From Thiobacillus denitrificans (GTDB lineage: Bacteria; Pseudomonadota; Gammaproteobacteria; Burkholderiales; Thiobacillaceae), in NCBI RefSeq assembly GCF_001530125.1, contig NZ_LDUG01000033.1, positions 83,066 to 147,065 on the forward strand: DNA of 64,000 bases, written 5' to 3'. The position numbers were made by a program, and so were the translations under genes. The notes under the pieces are model-generated. The model was not told where the DNA came from. It made no database searches and saw only the letters and a list, made by a program, of their open reading frames with translations. Shown here piece after piece: positions 36,515-45,662 of the stretch (positions are counted from its first letter, which is position 1; the number at the start of each line of letters is the position of its first letter).

Positions 36515-37402
36515 TCAGCGCATGCGCGGCTTGCGGGTGTGCTTGTCCGGCACGCCGCGCGTTTGCCGGCGCGGGCTGGCTGCCATGCCGGCCCACTCCA
36601 GCACGCGCGCAACCAGCTCGTCCTCGAGTTCCATTTTCTGCCCACGGCGCAGCTGCGGCGGCAGCGCAATCGGGCCGAAACGGATGCGCGTGAGGCGCGA
36701 CACTGTCAGGCCGAAGTGTTCGAACAGCCGCCGCACCTCGCGCTTGCGGCCTTCCTTGATCACAATGCGATACCAGCGGTTGGCACCCTCGCCGCCTGCG
36801 GCGAAGCAGCTTTGCAGCTGCGCCATACCGTCGTCGAGCTCAACCCCGGCCAGCAAAGCGGCAATCATGTCTTCGGTCAGTTCGCCCAGCACCCGCACGG
36901 CGTATTCACGCTCGACTTCGAAGCGCGGGTGCATCAGGTTGTTGGCGAGTTCACCCGAGGTGGTGAAGATCATCAGGCCGTCGGTGTTGTAGTCGAGCCG
37001 GCCGATGGCGATCCACTTGGCGCCGCGCAGCTTGGGCAGCGCGTCGAACACGGTGTCGCGCCCCTCGGGGTCGTCGCGGGTGACGATTTCGCCTTCCGAC
37101 TTATGGTAGATCAGGATGCGCGTGCGCTTGTCCTCGAAGCGCAGGTACACGCGACGGCCGCTGACCTTGACCACGTCACCCGGCCCGACCTTGCTACCGA
37201 TCGTGGCGGTTTCGCCATTGACCTGCACGCGGCCCTGGACAATCCATTCTTCCATCTCGCGGCGCGAGCCGAGGCCGGCTGACGCCAGCGCCTTTTGCAG
37301 GCGTTCGCTGGGCGCCTCGGGAGCGGTTGCCTGTTGCAGGCGGCTCGCCGCGCGCCCCAGGGGGGCGGCGGGCGAACGACGGATGGGGGTTGGGCGGCGC
37401 AT
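36515..37402 (-). CDS. rluB: 23S rRNA pseudouridine synthase RluB
   Basis: A 295-residue RsuA-family enzyme. An N-terminal S4 domain (ERLQKALASAGLGSRREMEE, then VQVNGETATIGSKVGPGDVV) is followed by the catalytic domain with GRLDYNTDGLMIFTTSGELA, where the aspartate is catalytic, and EGRKREVRRLFEHFGLTVSR. It makes pseudouridine 2605 in 23S rRNA. It starts at 37402, two bases after the scpB stop, in the common scpA-scpB-rluB order. The C-terminus is basic. Confidence 0.92.
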   Translation of the reverse strand: MRRPTPIRRSPAAPLGRAASRLQQATAPEAPSERLQKALASAGLGSRREMEEWIVQGRVQVNGETATIGSKVGPGDVVKVSGRRVYLRFEDKRTRILIYHKSEGEIVTRDDPEGRDTVFDALPKLRGAKWIAIGRLDYNTDGLMIFTTSGELANNLMHPRFEVEREYAVRVLGELTEDMIAALLAGVELDDGMAQLQSCFAAGGEGANRWYRIVIKEGRKREVRRLFEHFGLTVSRLTRIRFGPIALPPQLRRGQKMELEDELVARVLEWAGMAASPRRQTRGVPDKHTRKPRMR

Positions 37403-37404
37403 AG

Positions 37405-38085
37405 TCAATCAATCTCGGTTGCTGCTCGAACAGGAGCGGTGCTGGCGCCGGCGGTTTCGATCACCGTGCCAAACATCTGGGGGACGCTATTGTCCAGCAA
37501 TTCCGGAATCAATGCAGTTTCATCTGGGGTGACGAGGTGGCCGAGCTCCTCCAGCGGCGGCAATTCCGACAGCGTGACGAGGCCCAGATCGCCGAGGAAA
37601 TGCCCGGTGGTGCCAAACAGCGCCGGGCGTCCCGGCACGTCGCGATGGCCGATGGCCTCGATCCAGCCGCGCTCTTCCAGCGTCTTGATAATGCGGGGAT
37701 TGACCGACACCCCGCGGATGTCCTCGATGTCGCCGCGCGTCACCGGCTGGCGGTAGGCGATGATGGCGAGCGTTTCCAGCACCGCGCGCGAATAACGCAG
37801 CGGCTTCTCGTTCTTCAACCGCGACAGCCAGGGCTGCATCTCGGCGCGCGTCTGGAAGCGCCAGCCGTCCGCCACCTGCACCAGTTCCACCCCGCGGCCG
37901 TGCCACTGCGCGCGCAATTCATCGAGCGCGCGGCGCAGCACCTCGTTGGACAGGCCTTGATCAGGTGCATCCTGCTCGAACATGCGCTTGAGCTCGGTCA
38001 GCGACAGCGGCTCGACGGCCGCCAGCAAGGCGGCCTCCAGCACCAGCTTCAAGTCATCGGGATGGTCATTCGGTTGCAGATTCAT
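37405..38085 (-). CDS. scpB: SMC-Scp complex subunit ScpB
   Basis: A 226-residue protein with paired winged helices: [20 protein letters not shown] near the N-terminus and [20 protein letters not shown], then [20 protein letters not shown], in the middle. ScpB dimers bind ScpA and SMC in chromosome condensation. It overlaps scpA by 20 bases. Confidence 0.95.
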   Translation of the reverse strand: MNLQPNDHPDDLKLVLEAALLAAVEPLSLTELKRMFEQDAPDQGLSNEVLRRALDELRAQWHGRGVELVQVADGWRFQTRAEMQPWLSRLKNEKPLRYSRAVLETLAIIAYRQPVTRGDIEDIRGVSVNPRIIKTLEERGWIEAIGHRDVPGRPALFGTTGHFLGDLGLVTLSELPPLEELGHLVTPDETALIPELLDNSVPQMFGTVIETAGASTAPVRAATEID

Positions 38086-38893
38086 GGAGCTTTACGTAGA
38101 TGGGGGCAAACGGTTCGGCCTGGGTAATGTCGAGCAGGGTTTCCTTGGTCAGTTCCAGCACCGCGAGGAAGGTGACCACGAGTTCATGCACGGTCGACGC
38201 CTCCGGGAACAGGTCCTTGAATTCCACGAACTCGCCCGGCGTCAGCCGCTTCAGGATCCGGCTCATGTGTTCGCGGATCGACAGTTCCTGGCGGCCGATG
38301 CGGTGATGCGTGCGGTTTTTCGCGCGCGACAGGATCGCCAGCCAGGCCGCCGCGAGTTCTTCCGGATGCAGGCTCGGCAGGCGCCTGGCCGCTGCCGGCA
38401 GGAACACGCTGACCGTGTCGAAATCGCGTCCGGCCTGCGGCATGGCATCGAGATGCTGTCCGGCGAGCTTCATCTGCTCGTATTCCAGCAAACGGCGCAC
38501 CAGTTCGGCGCGCGGGTCGTCGCCCTCGTTCGCCTCCTCGGCCTGCTCCCGCCGCGGCAGCAGCATGCGCGACTTGATGTCGATCAGCATCGCCGCCATC
38601 AGCAGGTATTCCGCCGCCAGTTCCAGCCGCGTCGCACGCGCCGCCTCGACGTAAGCCATGTATTGCTTGGTCAGCGCCGCCATCGGGATGTCCAGCACGT
38701 CCAGGTTCTGGCGCCGGATCAGGTAGAGCAGCAGGTCAAGCGGACCTTCGAAGGCTTCAAGAAAGACCTCGAGCGCGTCGGGCGGAATATAGAGGTCTCG
38801 CGGCAGTTCGGTGAGCAGCTCGCCGCGCACCTTGATGACGGGCGCGGGCGGCGTTTCCAGGTGCGGCGGGGCGAGAAGTGCGGGGGCATTCAT
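38066..38893 (-). CDS. scpA: Segregation and condensation protein ScpA
   Basis: A 275-residue kleisin. The conserved N-terminal [40 protein letters not shown] and [20 protein letters not shown] are classic ScpA, and the C-terminal winged helix binds SMC. It heads the scpA-scpB-rluB operon. Confidence 0.95.
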   Translation of the reverse strand: MNAPALLAPPHLETPPAPVIKVRGELLTELPRDLYIPPDALEVFLEAFEGPLDLLLYLIRRQNLDVLDIPMAALTKQYMAYVEAARATRLELAAEYLLMAAMLIDIKSRMLLPRREQAEEANEGDDPRAELVRRLLEYEQMKLAGQHLDAMPQAGRDFDTVSVFLPAAARRLPSLHPEELAAAWLAILSRAKNRTHHRIGRQELSIREHMSRILKRLTPGEFVEFKDLFPEASTVHELVVTFLAVLELTKETLLDITQAEPFAPIYVKLHESATE

Positions 38894-39001
38894 GACGACA
38901 TTTTACCTGAGCCTGCCGGCATGGCTTAACCCAGTGCGGCCAGGGATCACTGCGGAACGCGCAATGTCCTGAATTTTGGCTGCATTTGAGCTAAAGTCGT
39001 G

Positions 39002-39217
39002 ATGGTTTTCACCACCCGCGACGTCATCCTGATGGACACACAACGCCCCGGCGACACCCACCCATTGGAACGTGAACGCATTCATTTTCTGCTGCTCGAC
39101 GACGCGCTGCGCGGACTGGAAGACATCGCCGCCGACCGTACCGAGGATGCCGACACTGCCCTCTCCCGCCTGCAACAGCAGCGCACTGAAAAACCATCCG
39201 ACCGCAAACGTGGCTGA
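39002..39217 (+). CDS. Small hypothetical protein
   Basis: A 71-residue charged ORF: MVFTTRDVILMDTQRPGDTH then LERERIHFLLLDDALRGLED and a lysine/arginine-rich end. The middle looks helical. There is no good ribosome binding site, and an internal ATG at 39032 is an alternative start. It lies just before mazE in the same direction. No family is recognised and it may not be real. Confidence 0.35.
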   Translation: MVFTTRDVILMDTQRPGDTHPLERERIHFLLLDDALRGLEDIAADRTEDADTALSRLQQQRTEKPSDRKRG

Positions 39218-39319
39218 ACACCCGTATACAGTGGATATCGCCACAAGCTTTCATCAATTGACACGCTGCCAACGCAATGTTTAAACTTGGTTTATACATT
39301 CCTGCCAAAGGAGCATGAC

Positions 39320-39571
39320 ATGGCCGAAGTTTTCCTGGATATCAAGCAGTGGGGCAACAATCTGGGCGTGCGTTTGCCCGCTGCAGTGGCGCGCGCGGCG
39401 CATCTGCGTGCCGATCAACGGGTGCGCGTATCGGTGGAAGACGGGCATATTGTGATTCATCCAGTAGACGAATCTTCGCTTACGCTGGAACAGCGGTTGG
39501 CGCGATACGACCCCGAGCGGCACGGCGGGGAGGCGATGGTCAGCGAACCCGTTGGCGCCGAGCGGTGGTAG
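39320..39571 (+). CDS. mazE: MazE-type antitoxin (AbrB/SpoVT fold)
   Basis: An 83-residue protein: FLDIKQWGNNLGVRLPAAVA and RADQRVRVSVEDGHIVIHPV make the swapped-hairpin AbrB DNA-binding fold, and the acidic C-terminal tail would thread into the toxin. The start at 39320 has AAAGGAGC upstream. It overlaps mazF by 7 bases. Confidence 0.9.
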   Translation: MAEVFLDIKQWGNNLGVRLPAAVARAAHLRADQRVRVSVEDGHIVIHPVDESSLTLEQRLARYDPERHGGEAMVSEPVGAERW

Positions 39572-39960
39572 CCCCATCGAAACGCGCCCGGCGCGATGCC
39601 TGGGCGCCCGACCGGCAGCAGGTCATCTGGATAGACTGCAACCCGCAGGCCGGACGGGAAATGAAAGACACCCACCCCTTTCTGGTGCTGTCGCCGCGCA
39701 ACTTCAACACCCGCACCTCGCTGGTCATCGGCCTGCCCATGACCACGGCAGAATACAACGCCGACAACCCGTTCGCGGTGGCGGTCGGGCTTGCCAAAGG
39801 ACGCGGCAAGCCCGGCAAGACCAGCTACGTGCTTTGCCACCAGCCCAAGTCATTCGATTGGCGCATTCGGGGCGCCAAGGCCCACCCATTGGGCGCATTG
39901 CCCGATGCGCTGTTTACCGATGTGTGCGAGCGCCTGAACCAGATTATCCGTTTGGCGTAA
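39565..39960 (+). CDS. mazF: MazF/PemK-type endoribonuclease toxin
   Basis: A 131-residue protein whose GTG start lies within the last codons of mazE. VIWIDCNPQAGREMKDTHPF and LVLSPRNFNTRTSLVIGLPM, then TSYVLCHQPKSFDWR, are the MazF/PemK/Kid core with the conserved proline and arginine-rich active-site strands. It cuts mRNA at specific short sequences. Other start codons between 39565 and the WIDCNP motif are possible. A terminator follows. Confidence 0.9.
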   Translation: MVAPSKRARRDAWAPDRQQVIWIDCNPQAGREMKDTHPFLVLSPRNFNTRTSLVIGLPMTTAEYNADNPFAVAVGLAKGRGKPGKTSYVLCHQPKSFDWRIRGAKAHPLGALPDALFTDVCERLNQIIRLA

Positions 39961-40006
39961 GCGGCATTCTGGGTTCGACAGTCGAAAATCGACCCATTTC
40001 GGAAGG

Positions 40007-40026
40007 TCGGCTTTTGGCCGATTTTT
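40007..40026 (+). terminator. Terminator downstream of mazF
   Basis: TCGGC pairs with GCCGA around the loop TTTTG and is followed by five T. It lies 47 bases after the mazF stop and 55 bases before the convergent lon stop. Confidence 0.65.
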
Positions 40027-40080
40027 GCCTGACAGAGCGAGCACACATCCCCCATCTTCTCCCGGTTGATTCGCACCGGA

Positions 40081-42489
40081 TCAATCCGCACCAAACACCA
40101 CGGCCGCCACATCCTGATAGCGCTTGGCAAAGTGCACGGTGAACCCGGCGCGGATATGCTCGGGCAGTTTATCGAAGTCGCGCCGGTTGGCGTCGGGCAG
40201 AATCAGCTCATTGATGCCGACCCGGCGCGCGGCGATGACTTTCTCGCGGATGCCGCCGACTGGCAGCACCTGGCCGGTCAGCGTGAGTTCACCGGTCATC
40301 GCCAGCGGGCGGCCGATCTTGGCGTTTTTCGCCAGCGACAGCAGCGCGGTGGCCATGGTGACGCCGGCACTGGGGCCGTCCTTGGGGGTCGCGCCTTCCG
40401 GCACATGCAGGTGGACGAAGCTGGTGTCGTAGAACTTTGCGTCGGCGCCGTAGGGCTTCAGGTGCGAGGCAATATAACTGTAGGCGATCTCGGCCGATTC
40501 CTTCATCACCTCGCCCAGCTTGCCGGTGAGCTTGAAGCCGCGATTCAATGTATGCACGCGCGAAGCCTCAATCGGCAGCGTCGCACCGCCCATCGATGTC
40601 CACGCCAGCCCGGTGACCACGCCGACGCCGCTCATCGGTTTTTCGCGGCTGAACACGGGCTTGTCGAGGTAGGCCTCGACTTCCTTGACGCCGATTTTGA
40701 TCGGCGTGGCTGCGCCGCCGAGAATCTTGACCACGGCCTTTCTCGCCACCCGCCCCAATTGTTTTTCCAGGTTGCGCACCCCGGCTTCGCGGGCGTAGCC
40801 CTCGATGACGTGGCGCAGCGCGCCTTCGCTGATCGCGAGCTGGTTTTTTTTCAGCCCGGCGCGGGTGAGCACGCGCGGCCATAGGTGGTGTTTGGCGATG
40901 GCCACTTTTTCTTCGGTGATGTAGCCCGACAGGCGGATGACCTCCATGCGGTCGAGCAGCGCCGACGGAATGGAAAAATCGTTCGCGGTGCAGATGAACA
41001 GCGTCTTCGACAGATCGAAGCGCACGTCGAGATAATGGTCGAGAAAATCGGCGTTCTGCTCGGGGTCGAGCACTTCCAGCAACGCCGAGGCGGGGTCGCC
41101 CTGGTAGCTGGCACCGATCTTGTCGATTTCGTCGAGCATGATGACAGGGTTGGCCGATTCCACCTCTTTCAGCGCATGCACGAACTTGCCCGGCATGGCG
41201 CCGATGTAGGTGCGGCGATGGCCCTTGATCTCGGCCTCGTCGCGCATGCCGCCGACCGAAAAGCGGTAGAACTTGCGTCCCAGCGCCTCGGCGATGGATT
41301 TGCCGATTGAGGTCTTGCCGACGCCAGGCGGCCCGATCAGCAGCAGGATCGAGCCGGCCATTTCGCCGCGCATCGCGCCGACGGCCAGGAATTCGATGAT
41401 GCGCTCTTTTACATCATCCAGCCCGTCGTGGTCGCGGTCGAGGATTTTGCGCGCATGTTCGAGGTCGATCTTGTCCTGCGTGTGCACGCCCCACGGCAGC
41501 ACGGTCAGCCAGTCGAGGTAGTTGCGGGTGACGGTGTATTCCGGCGAGCCGGTCTCCAGCAAGGAGAACTTGTGCATTTCCTCGTCAATGCGCTTTTTTG
41601 CCTGCTCGGGCAGCGCAAGCTTGGCGATGCGCTCCCTGAAGGTGTCGAGTTCGGCAGTCTTGTCGTCCTTGGCGAGCCCCAGTTCCTTCTGGATCGCTTT
41701 CAGTTGCTGGCGCAGGAAAAACTCGCGCTGCTGATCGCTCATTTTCTCGTCGACCTTTTCGCGGATGTCCGATTGCAGGCGCGCCACGTCGAGTTCCTTC
41801 TTCAGCAGCACCAGCACCTTTTCCATGCGTTTTTTCAGGCCGAAGGCTTCCAGCACGTCCTGCAAGGCCTGCTTCGAGGCGGTGGTGAGGCTGGCGGCGA
41901 AGTCGGTCAGCCGCGATGGTTCGTTCGGCCCGAAGCGGTTGAGGAAGAACTTGAGTTCCTCGGAGTACAGCGGATTGAGCGGCAGCAAATCCTTAATGGT
42001 GTTGATGATGGCGATGGAATAGGCGCGGATTTCCTCGGAATCCGGCTTGCCGGTTTCGTTCGGGTAGTCGACCCGAACCTTGTAGGGCGCCGTCTCCGAC
42101 AGCCATTCGACGATGCGGAAACGCCGCGTGCCTTCGGCGATGAACTGCATCTTGCCGTCGGTGCGTACCGGATGATGGATGCGCACCACCGTGCCGACGC
42201 TATGGAAATCCGCCCGCTTTACATCGTCGGTGTTGTCGGGCTTGACCACCACCAGGCCCACCATGTGGTGTGCGGTCTCGCCGATGGCCTCGACCGTCGG
42301 CAGCCACGGTGCCTCGTTCATCAAGAGCGGCAGGGTTTGCGCCGGGAAAAAAGGTTTTTCGGTCAGCGGCAGCAGGTAAAGCTCATTCGGCAGCGCCGGG
42401 GAAGCCGGCAGCTGGCGATCATCGGACAGAATTTCGCCTTCCAGTACGGAGTCATTGGGCATGATCTGGTCTTCTTGTTCGGTCGACAT
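40081..42489 (-). CDS. lon: Lon ATP-dependent protease
   Basis: An 802-residue AAA+ serine protease. The N-terminal LAN domain runs to about residue 220 (LPLTEKPFFPAQTLPLLMNE). The ATPase has Walker A GPPGVGKTSIGKSIAEALG and Walker B VIMLDEIDKIG. The protease domain carries the catalytic serine in KDGPSAGVTMATALLSLA and the lysine in GGIREKVIAARRVG. It degrades misfolded proteins and many antitoxins. The first ATG is at 42489; one at 42462 is also possible. No strong ribosome binding site is visible for either. Confidence 0.95.
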   Translation of the reverse strand: MSTEQEDQIMPNDSVLEGEILSDDRQLPASPALPNELYLLPLTEKPFFPAQTLPLLMNEAPWLPTVEAIGETAHHMVGLVVVKPDNTDDVKRADFHSVGTVVRIHHPVRTDGKMQFIAEGTRRFRIVEWLSETAPYKVRVDYPNETGKPDSEEIRAYSIAIINTIKDLLPLNPLYSEELKFFLNRFGPNEPSRLTDFAASLTTASKQALQDVLEAFGLKKRMEKVLVLLKKELDVARLQSDIREKVDEKMSDQQREFFLRQQLKAIQKELGLAKDDKTAELDTFRERIAKLALPEQAKKRIDEEMHKFSLLETGSPEYTVTRNYLDWLTVLPWGVHTQDKIDLEHARKILDRDHDGLDDVKERIIEFLAVGAMRGEMAGSILLLIGPPGVGKTSIGKSIAEALGRKFYRFSVGGMRDEAEIKGHRRTYIGAMPGKFVHALKEVESANPVIMLDEIDKIGASYQGDPASALLEVLDPEQNADFLDHYLDVRFDLSKTLFICTANDFSIPSALLDRMEVIRLSGYITEEKVAIAKHHLWPRVLTRAGLKKNQLAISEGALRHVIEGYAREAGVRNLEKQLGRVARKAVVKILGGAATPIKIGVKEVEAYLDKPVFSREKPMSGVGVVTGLAWTSMGGATLPIEASRVHTLNRGFKLTGKLGEVMKESAEIAYSYIASHLKPYGADAKFYDTSFVHLHVPEGATPKDGPSAGVTMATALLSLAKNAKIGRPLAMTGELTLTGQVLPVGGIREKVIAARRVGINELILPDANRRDFDKLPEHIRAGFTVHFAKRYQDVAAVVFGAD

Positions 42490-42521
42490 GAACAAGCAGT
42501 ATCGGGCCTATCCGCGCGATT

Positions 42522-43298
42522 TCAAGGTCGGGGTGGATTGGGCTGCAGCGGAATTTCCTCGACCGTGTCCGGTAAGCCGGACAGGATCATCAGTTCGACC
42601 CGGCGGTTGCGTGCGCGCCCTTCCGCTGTGTCGTTGGCCGCAATCGGCTTGCTGGCCTCGCGCCCGATGGCGAGCAGGCGTGCTGGCGCAATGCCGCTGT
42701 CGGCCAGCAGGCGCACCACGCTGCTGGCCCGCACCGCCGACAATTCCCAGTTGGAGGCAAACACAGAATTGCTGATCGGGATGACGTCGGTGTGGCCGGT
42801 GATTTCCAGTTTGAATGGCTCATTCTTCAAGGTTTCCGCCACTGCGCGCAGCACTTCCAGCGAGCCGGGATCCAGTTCGGCTCGACCCGGCTCGAACAGC
42901 ACGTTGGCATTGATTTCGATGCTGACCCCGCGCCGGCTCTGCGTCACCCGCACCTTGCCTTCCTTCACCAGAGGCCCCATCACATCGAGCAGGTTGCTCG
43001 CCACCTCGGTCATGTGCGCCTGCTCTTCGATCGCCTGCTGCTGCTTGAGGGTGCGTTGCCTGACTTCCGCAGGCAACGCCTCCGTTGTCAGTTGCGGCAC
43101 CGGCGCGTCGCCTGCCGACGACCTGCCGAAGGCGTCGCCAAGTGAGCCTGCCAGGACACGGAATTTGTTTTCATTGACTGCCGAGATGGCATACATCACC
43201 ACGAAGAAAGCGAACAGCAGGGTGATGAAATCGGCGTAGGAAATCAGCCAGCGGTCATGGTTTTCGTGATCGGCGGCAATGCGGCGACGGCGGCGCAT
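42522..43298 (-). CDS. motD: Flagellar motor protein MotD (second stator, MotB family)
   Basis: A 258-residue protein with a single N-terminal transmembrane helix containing the proton-channel aspartate (RWLISYADFITLLFAFFVVM) and a C-terminal OmpA-like peptidoglycan-binding domain (LEITGHTDVIPISNSVFASN, then RNRRVELMILSG). Together with MotC it forms the second stator known from Pseudomonas. It starts 4 bases after motC. Confidence 0.92.
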   Translation of the reverse strand: MRRRRRIAADHENHDRWLISYADFITLLFAFFVVMYAISAVNENKFRVLAGSLGDAFGRSSAGDAPVPQLTTEALPAEVRQRTLKQQQAIEEQAHMTEVASNLLDVMGPLVKEGKVRVTQSRRGVSIEINANVLFEPGRAELDPGSLEVLRAVAETLKNEPFKLEITGHTDVIPISNSVFASNWELSAVRASSVVRLLADSGIAPARLLAIGREASKPIAANDTAEGRARNRRVELMILSGLPDTVEEIPLQPNPPRP

Positions 43299-43302
43299 GA
43301 TC

Positions 43303-44040
43303 CTAGAGGTAGCCTTTTAGCCGCGCCTCGATGATGCGCGGGTTGTCGCCCTGGGCAATGCCGATGAGGCCGTCGCAGATGATTTCGCGCTCACTCACCC
43401 GGCGCGCGATGGTGAACTTGATCTTGTTGGCGATCGGCAGGAACACCAGGTTGGCCAGGCCGACGCCATAGATGGTCGCGACAAAGGCGACCGCGATGCC
43501 GGTGCCCAGTTTGCTGGGATCCGCCAGGTTTTCCATGACGTGGATCAGGCCGATCACCGCACCCAGAATGCCGAGCGTGGGCGCATAGCCGCCCGCCGCC
43601 TCCCACACCCGCGCGGCCTGGCGCTCGGCGGTTTCGAAGTTGACGATCTGCACGTCGAGCGTGTCGCGCAGCTTGTCTGCATCGGCGCCGTCGATCAGCA
43701 GTTGCAGCCCGGTTCTCTGGAACGAATCGTGCGTCATGTTGACGTGTTTTTCCAGCGCCAGCACGCCCTCCTGCCGCACGGTGTGCGACCACTGGACGAC
43801 GCGGCGGATGAGCACCCCGGCTTCCGGTTCGGGCGGTCGGAAAACCCACTTCGCCATGCGCACCCCCTGCATGAAAACCGGCAGCGGATGATGCAGCAGC
43901 ACGGCGCCCAGGGTACCGATCACCACGATGACGAAGGCGGCCGGTTGCAGGAACAGGCTGATCTGCCCGCCTTCCATCGCCTGGCCGCCAAAGATGGCGA
44001 CCCCCGCCAGCCCGAGCCCGATCAGGCTCCCACGATCCAT
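43303..44040 (-). CDS. motC: Flagellar motor protein MotC (second stator, MotA family)
   Basis: A 245-residue integral membrane protein with four hydrophobic segments. PAAFVIVVIGTLGAVLLHHP, GYAPTLGILGAVIGLIHVME and GTGIAVAFVATIYGVGLANL are typical of the MotA/PomA family; the last two lie next to the MotD helix. Its start overlaps the fliA stop by 19 bases. The pairing with MotD adjacent identifies it as MotC rather than MotA. Confidence 0.92.
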   Translation of the reverse strand: MDRGSLIGLGLAGVAIFGGQAMEGGQISLFLQPAAFVIVVIGTLGAVLLHHPLPVFMQGVRMAKWVFRPPEPEAGVLIRRVVQWSHTVRQEGVLALEKHVNMTHDSFQRTGLQLLIDGADADKLRDTLDVQIVNFETAERQAARVWEAAGGYAPTLGILGAVIGLIHVMENLADPSKLGTGIAVAFVATIYGVGLANLVFLPIANKIKFTIARRVSEREIICDGLIGIAQGDNPRIIEARLKGYL

Positions 44041-44753
44041 GCGTCTTCCTTGAGTTTGGTGCGCAGCCGCGCGATGGCCTGGCCATGCAGCTGGCAGATG
44101 CGTGATTCGCTGACGCCGAACACTTCGCTGATTTCACGCAGGTTGAGCTCCTGTTCGTAATACAGCGACATCAGAAGCTGTTCGCGCTCGGGCAGGTTTT
44201 CGATCCCGGCGATGATGCAGGCACGCAGGTTGGCGTCGAGCAATTGCGGCAGGGGCATGCTGGCTTCGTTCGCCGACTGCTTGTCGAGGAAGGAATCATC
44301 CTCGTCGGATTCGCCGAAATCCTCGAAATACAACAGCTGGTGGCCGCGCGCGTCACCCAGCATGGACTGATATTCGGCCAGCGGGATTTTCATGGCCGCG
44401 GCGATTTCGGTTTCGCTGGGCTGGCGTCCAAGCTGATGCTGCAAGGCGCCGATGGCCTGTTCGATCTTGCGCATCGACTGCCGCGCACTGCGCGGCAGCC
44501 AGTCGGACTGGCGCAACTCGTCGATCATCGAGCCGCGGATGCGCTGGATGGCATAGGCCTCGAACTGCGCGCTCTGCGCTTCGTCGTAGCGGCTGATGGC
44601 GTCGAGCAGGCCGATCATGCCGGCCTGCACCAGATCGTCCTCCTCCACGCTAGGCGGCAGCCGCCCCATCATGTGATGGGCCAGCCGTTTGACCATCGGC
44701 ATGTGTAGCGTCAGCAGATCGCTTTTTTCGCTTTTGCCGCTTGCGGTGTACAT
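44022..44753 (-). CDS. fliA: Flagellar sigma factor FliA (sigma-28)
   Basis: A 243-residue sigma factor. Region 2 contains HMMGRLPPSVEEDDLVQAGM and GLLDAISRYDEAQSAQFEAY, then AIQRIRGSMIDELRQSDWLP. Region 4 is ENLPEREQLLMSLYYEQELN and LREISEVFGVSESRICQLHG. FliA directs late flagellar and chemotaxis genes. It sits behind flhG in the flhF-flhG-fliA order. Confidence 0.96.
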   Translation of the reverse strand: MYTASGKSEKSDLLTLHMPMVKRLAHHMMGRLPPSVEEDDLVQAGMIGLLDAISRYDEAQSAQFEAYAIQRIRGSMIDELRQSDWLPRSARQSMRKIEQAIGALQHQLGRQPSETEIAAAMKIPLAEYQSMLGDARGHQLLYFEDFGESDEDDSFLDKQSANEASMPLPQLLDANLRACIIAGIENLPEREQLLMSLYYEQELNLREISEVFGVSESRICQLHGQAIARLRTKLKEDAWIVGA

Positions 44754-44762
44754 ATTTCTTGG

Positions 44763-45662
44763 TTATCCCTTTCTGCATGCATCCACCAGGCTGCTGCCCT
44801 GGATCACACGCTGCATGAACCCCCCTACGCTGCCCAGGCTGGGCGGCTGCGGCCAGCGCAGCAGGCCGTCGGCCAGTTTGCGAAACTGCGAGGTGGACTG
44901 CGCAACCGGAAACGCGTCCACCACCGAGGTATGCAAATGACCGGCATGGGTCAAGCGCTCGTCCAGCGGAATATACCCCAGGTAATCGACCGACACCCCC
45001 AGATAGCGCTCGGCGGTGTGGGCAAAATTGTGCGCCACGGCCTGCGCCTGCTCCGGCGACTCGATGCGGTTGAGCAGCAGGCGGAACTGGCGCTTGCCGA
45101 AGTTGTGCGCCAGCCGTTTGACCAGGGTATAGGCCTGGGTAATCGCCGTGCTGCCGGGCGGCAGCACTACCATGATTTCGGAGGCGGCCAGGCCCAGCGG
45201 CAGCGCATCGGGGTCGGTGGCCTCTTCCATGTCCACCAGCACCACGTCGACGCCGCACTGCAGACGGTTGAAGCTCTGCGCCAGCCATTCCTGATCGCGT
45301 TCGGACAAACGCCCGAGGCGGTTGAAGCCGCCGCCGATCGGCAGTACCTGCACATTGTCGGGGCCGTTGAGCATCAGCGCATCCAGGGTGCAGCGGCCTT
45401 CGAGCACGTCCGCCACGTCGTAGCGCGGCGTCAGCCCCAGCGCAGCGCAAGCGCCGCGGCCATGCTGGTCCTGGTCGATGATGAGCACGTCGCGCCCGGA
45501 ACGCGCCAGGGCGACCGCCAGATTGGCGGTCGCGGCGGTCTTGCCCGCGCCCTGCTGTCCCGACATCACGGTGATGACCTGAAACCCGGGTTGCCCCAGC
45601 AAGCGGCGCAGTCCGGCGGCTTGATCGCTGACGAATTTATCCAAGGGACACCGCGCTTTCAC
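44763..45662 (-). CDS. flhG: Flagellar number regulator FlhG (FleN, MinD-like ATPase)
   Basis: A 299-residue ParA/MinD-type ATPase. It has DQAAGLRRLLGQPGFQVITV, the deviant P-loop SGQQGAGKTAATANLAVALA and VLIIDQDQHGRGACAALGL. It limits the number of flagella with FlhF. The GTG start at 45662 overlaps flhF; a TTG at 45644 (LDKFVSDQ) would give the more usual FlhG N-terminus and is a real alternative. Confidence 0.9.
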   Translation of the reverse strand: MKARCPLDKFVSDQAAGLRRLLGQPGFQVITVMSGQQGAGKTAATANLAVALARSGRDVLIIDQDQHGRGACAALGLTPRYDVADVLEGRCTLDALMLNGPDNVQVLPIGGGFNRLGRLSERDQEWLAQSFNRLQCGVDVVLVDMEEATDPDALPLGLAASEIMVVLPPGSTAITQAYTLVKRLAHNFGKRQFRLLLNRIESPEQAQAVAHNFAHTAERYLGVSVDYLGYIPLDERLTHAGHLHTSVVDAFPVAQSTSQFRKLADGLLRWPQPPSLGSVGGFMQRVIQGSSLVDACRKG

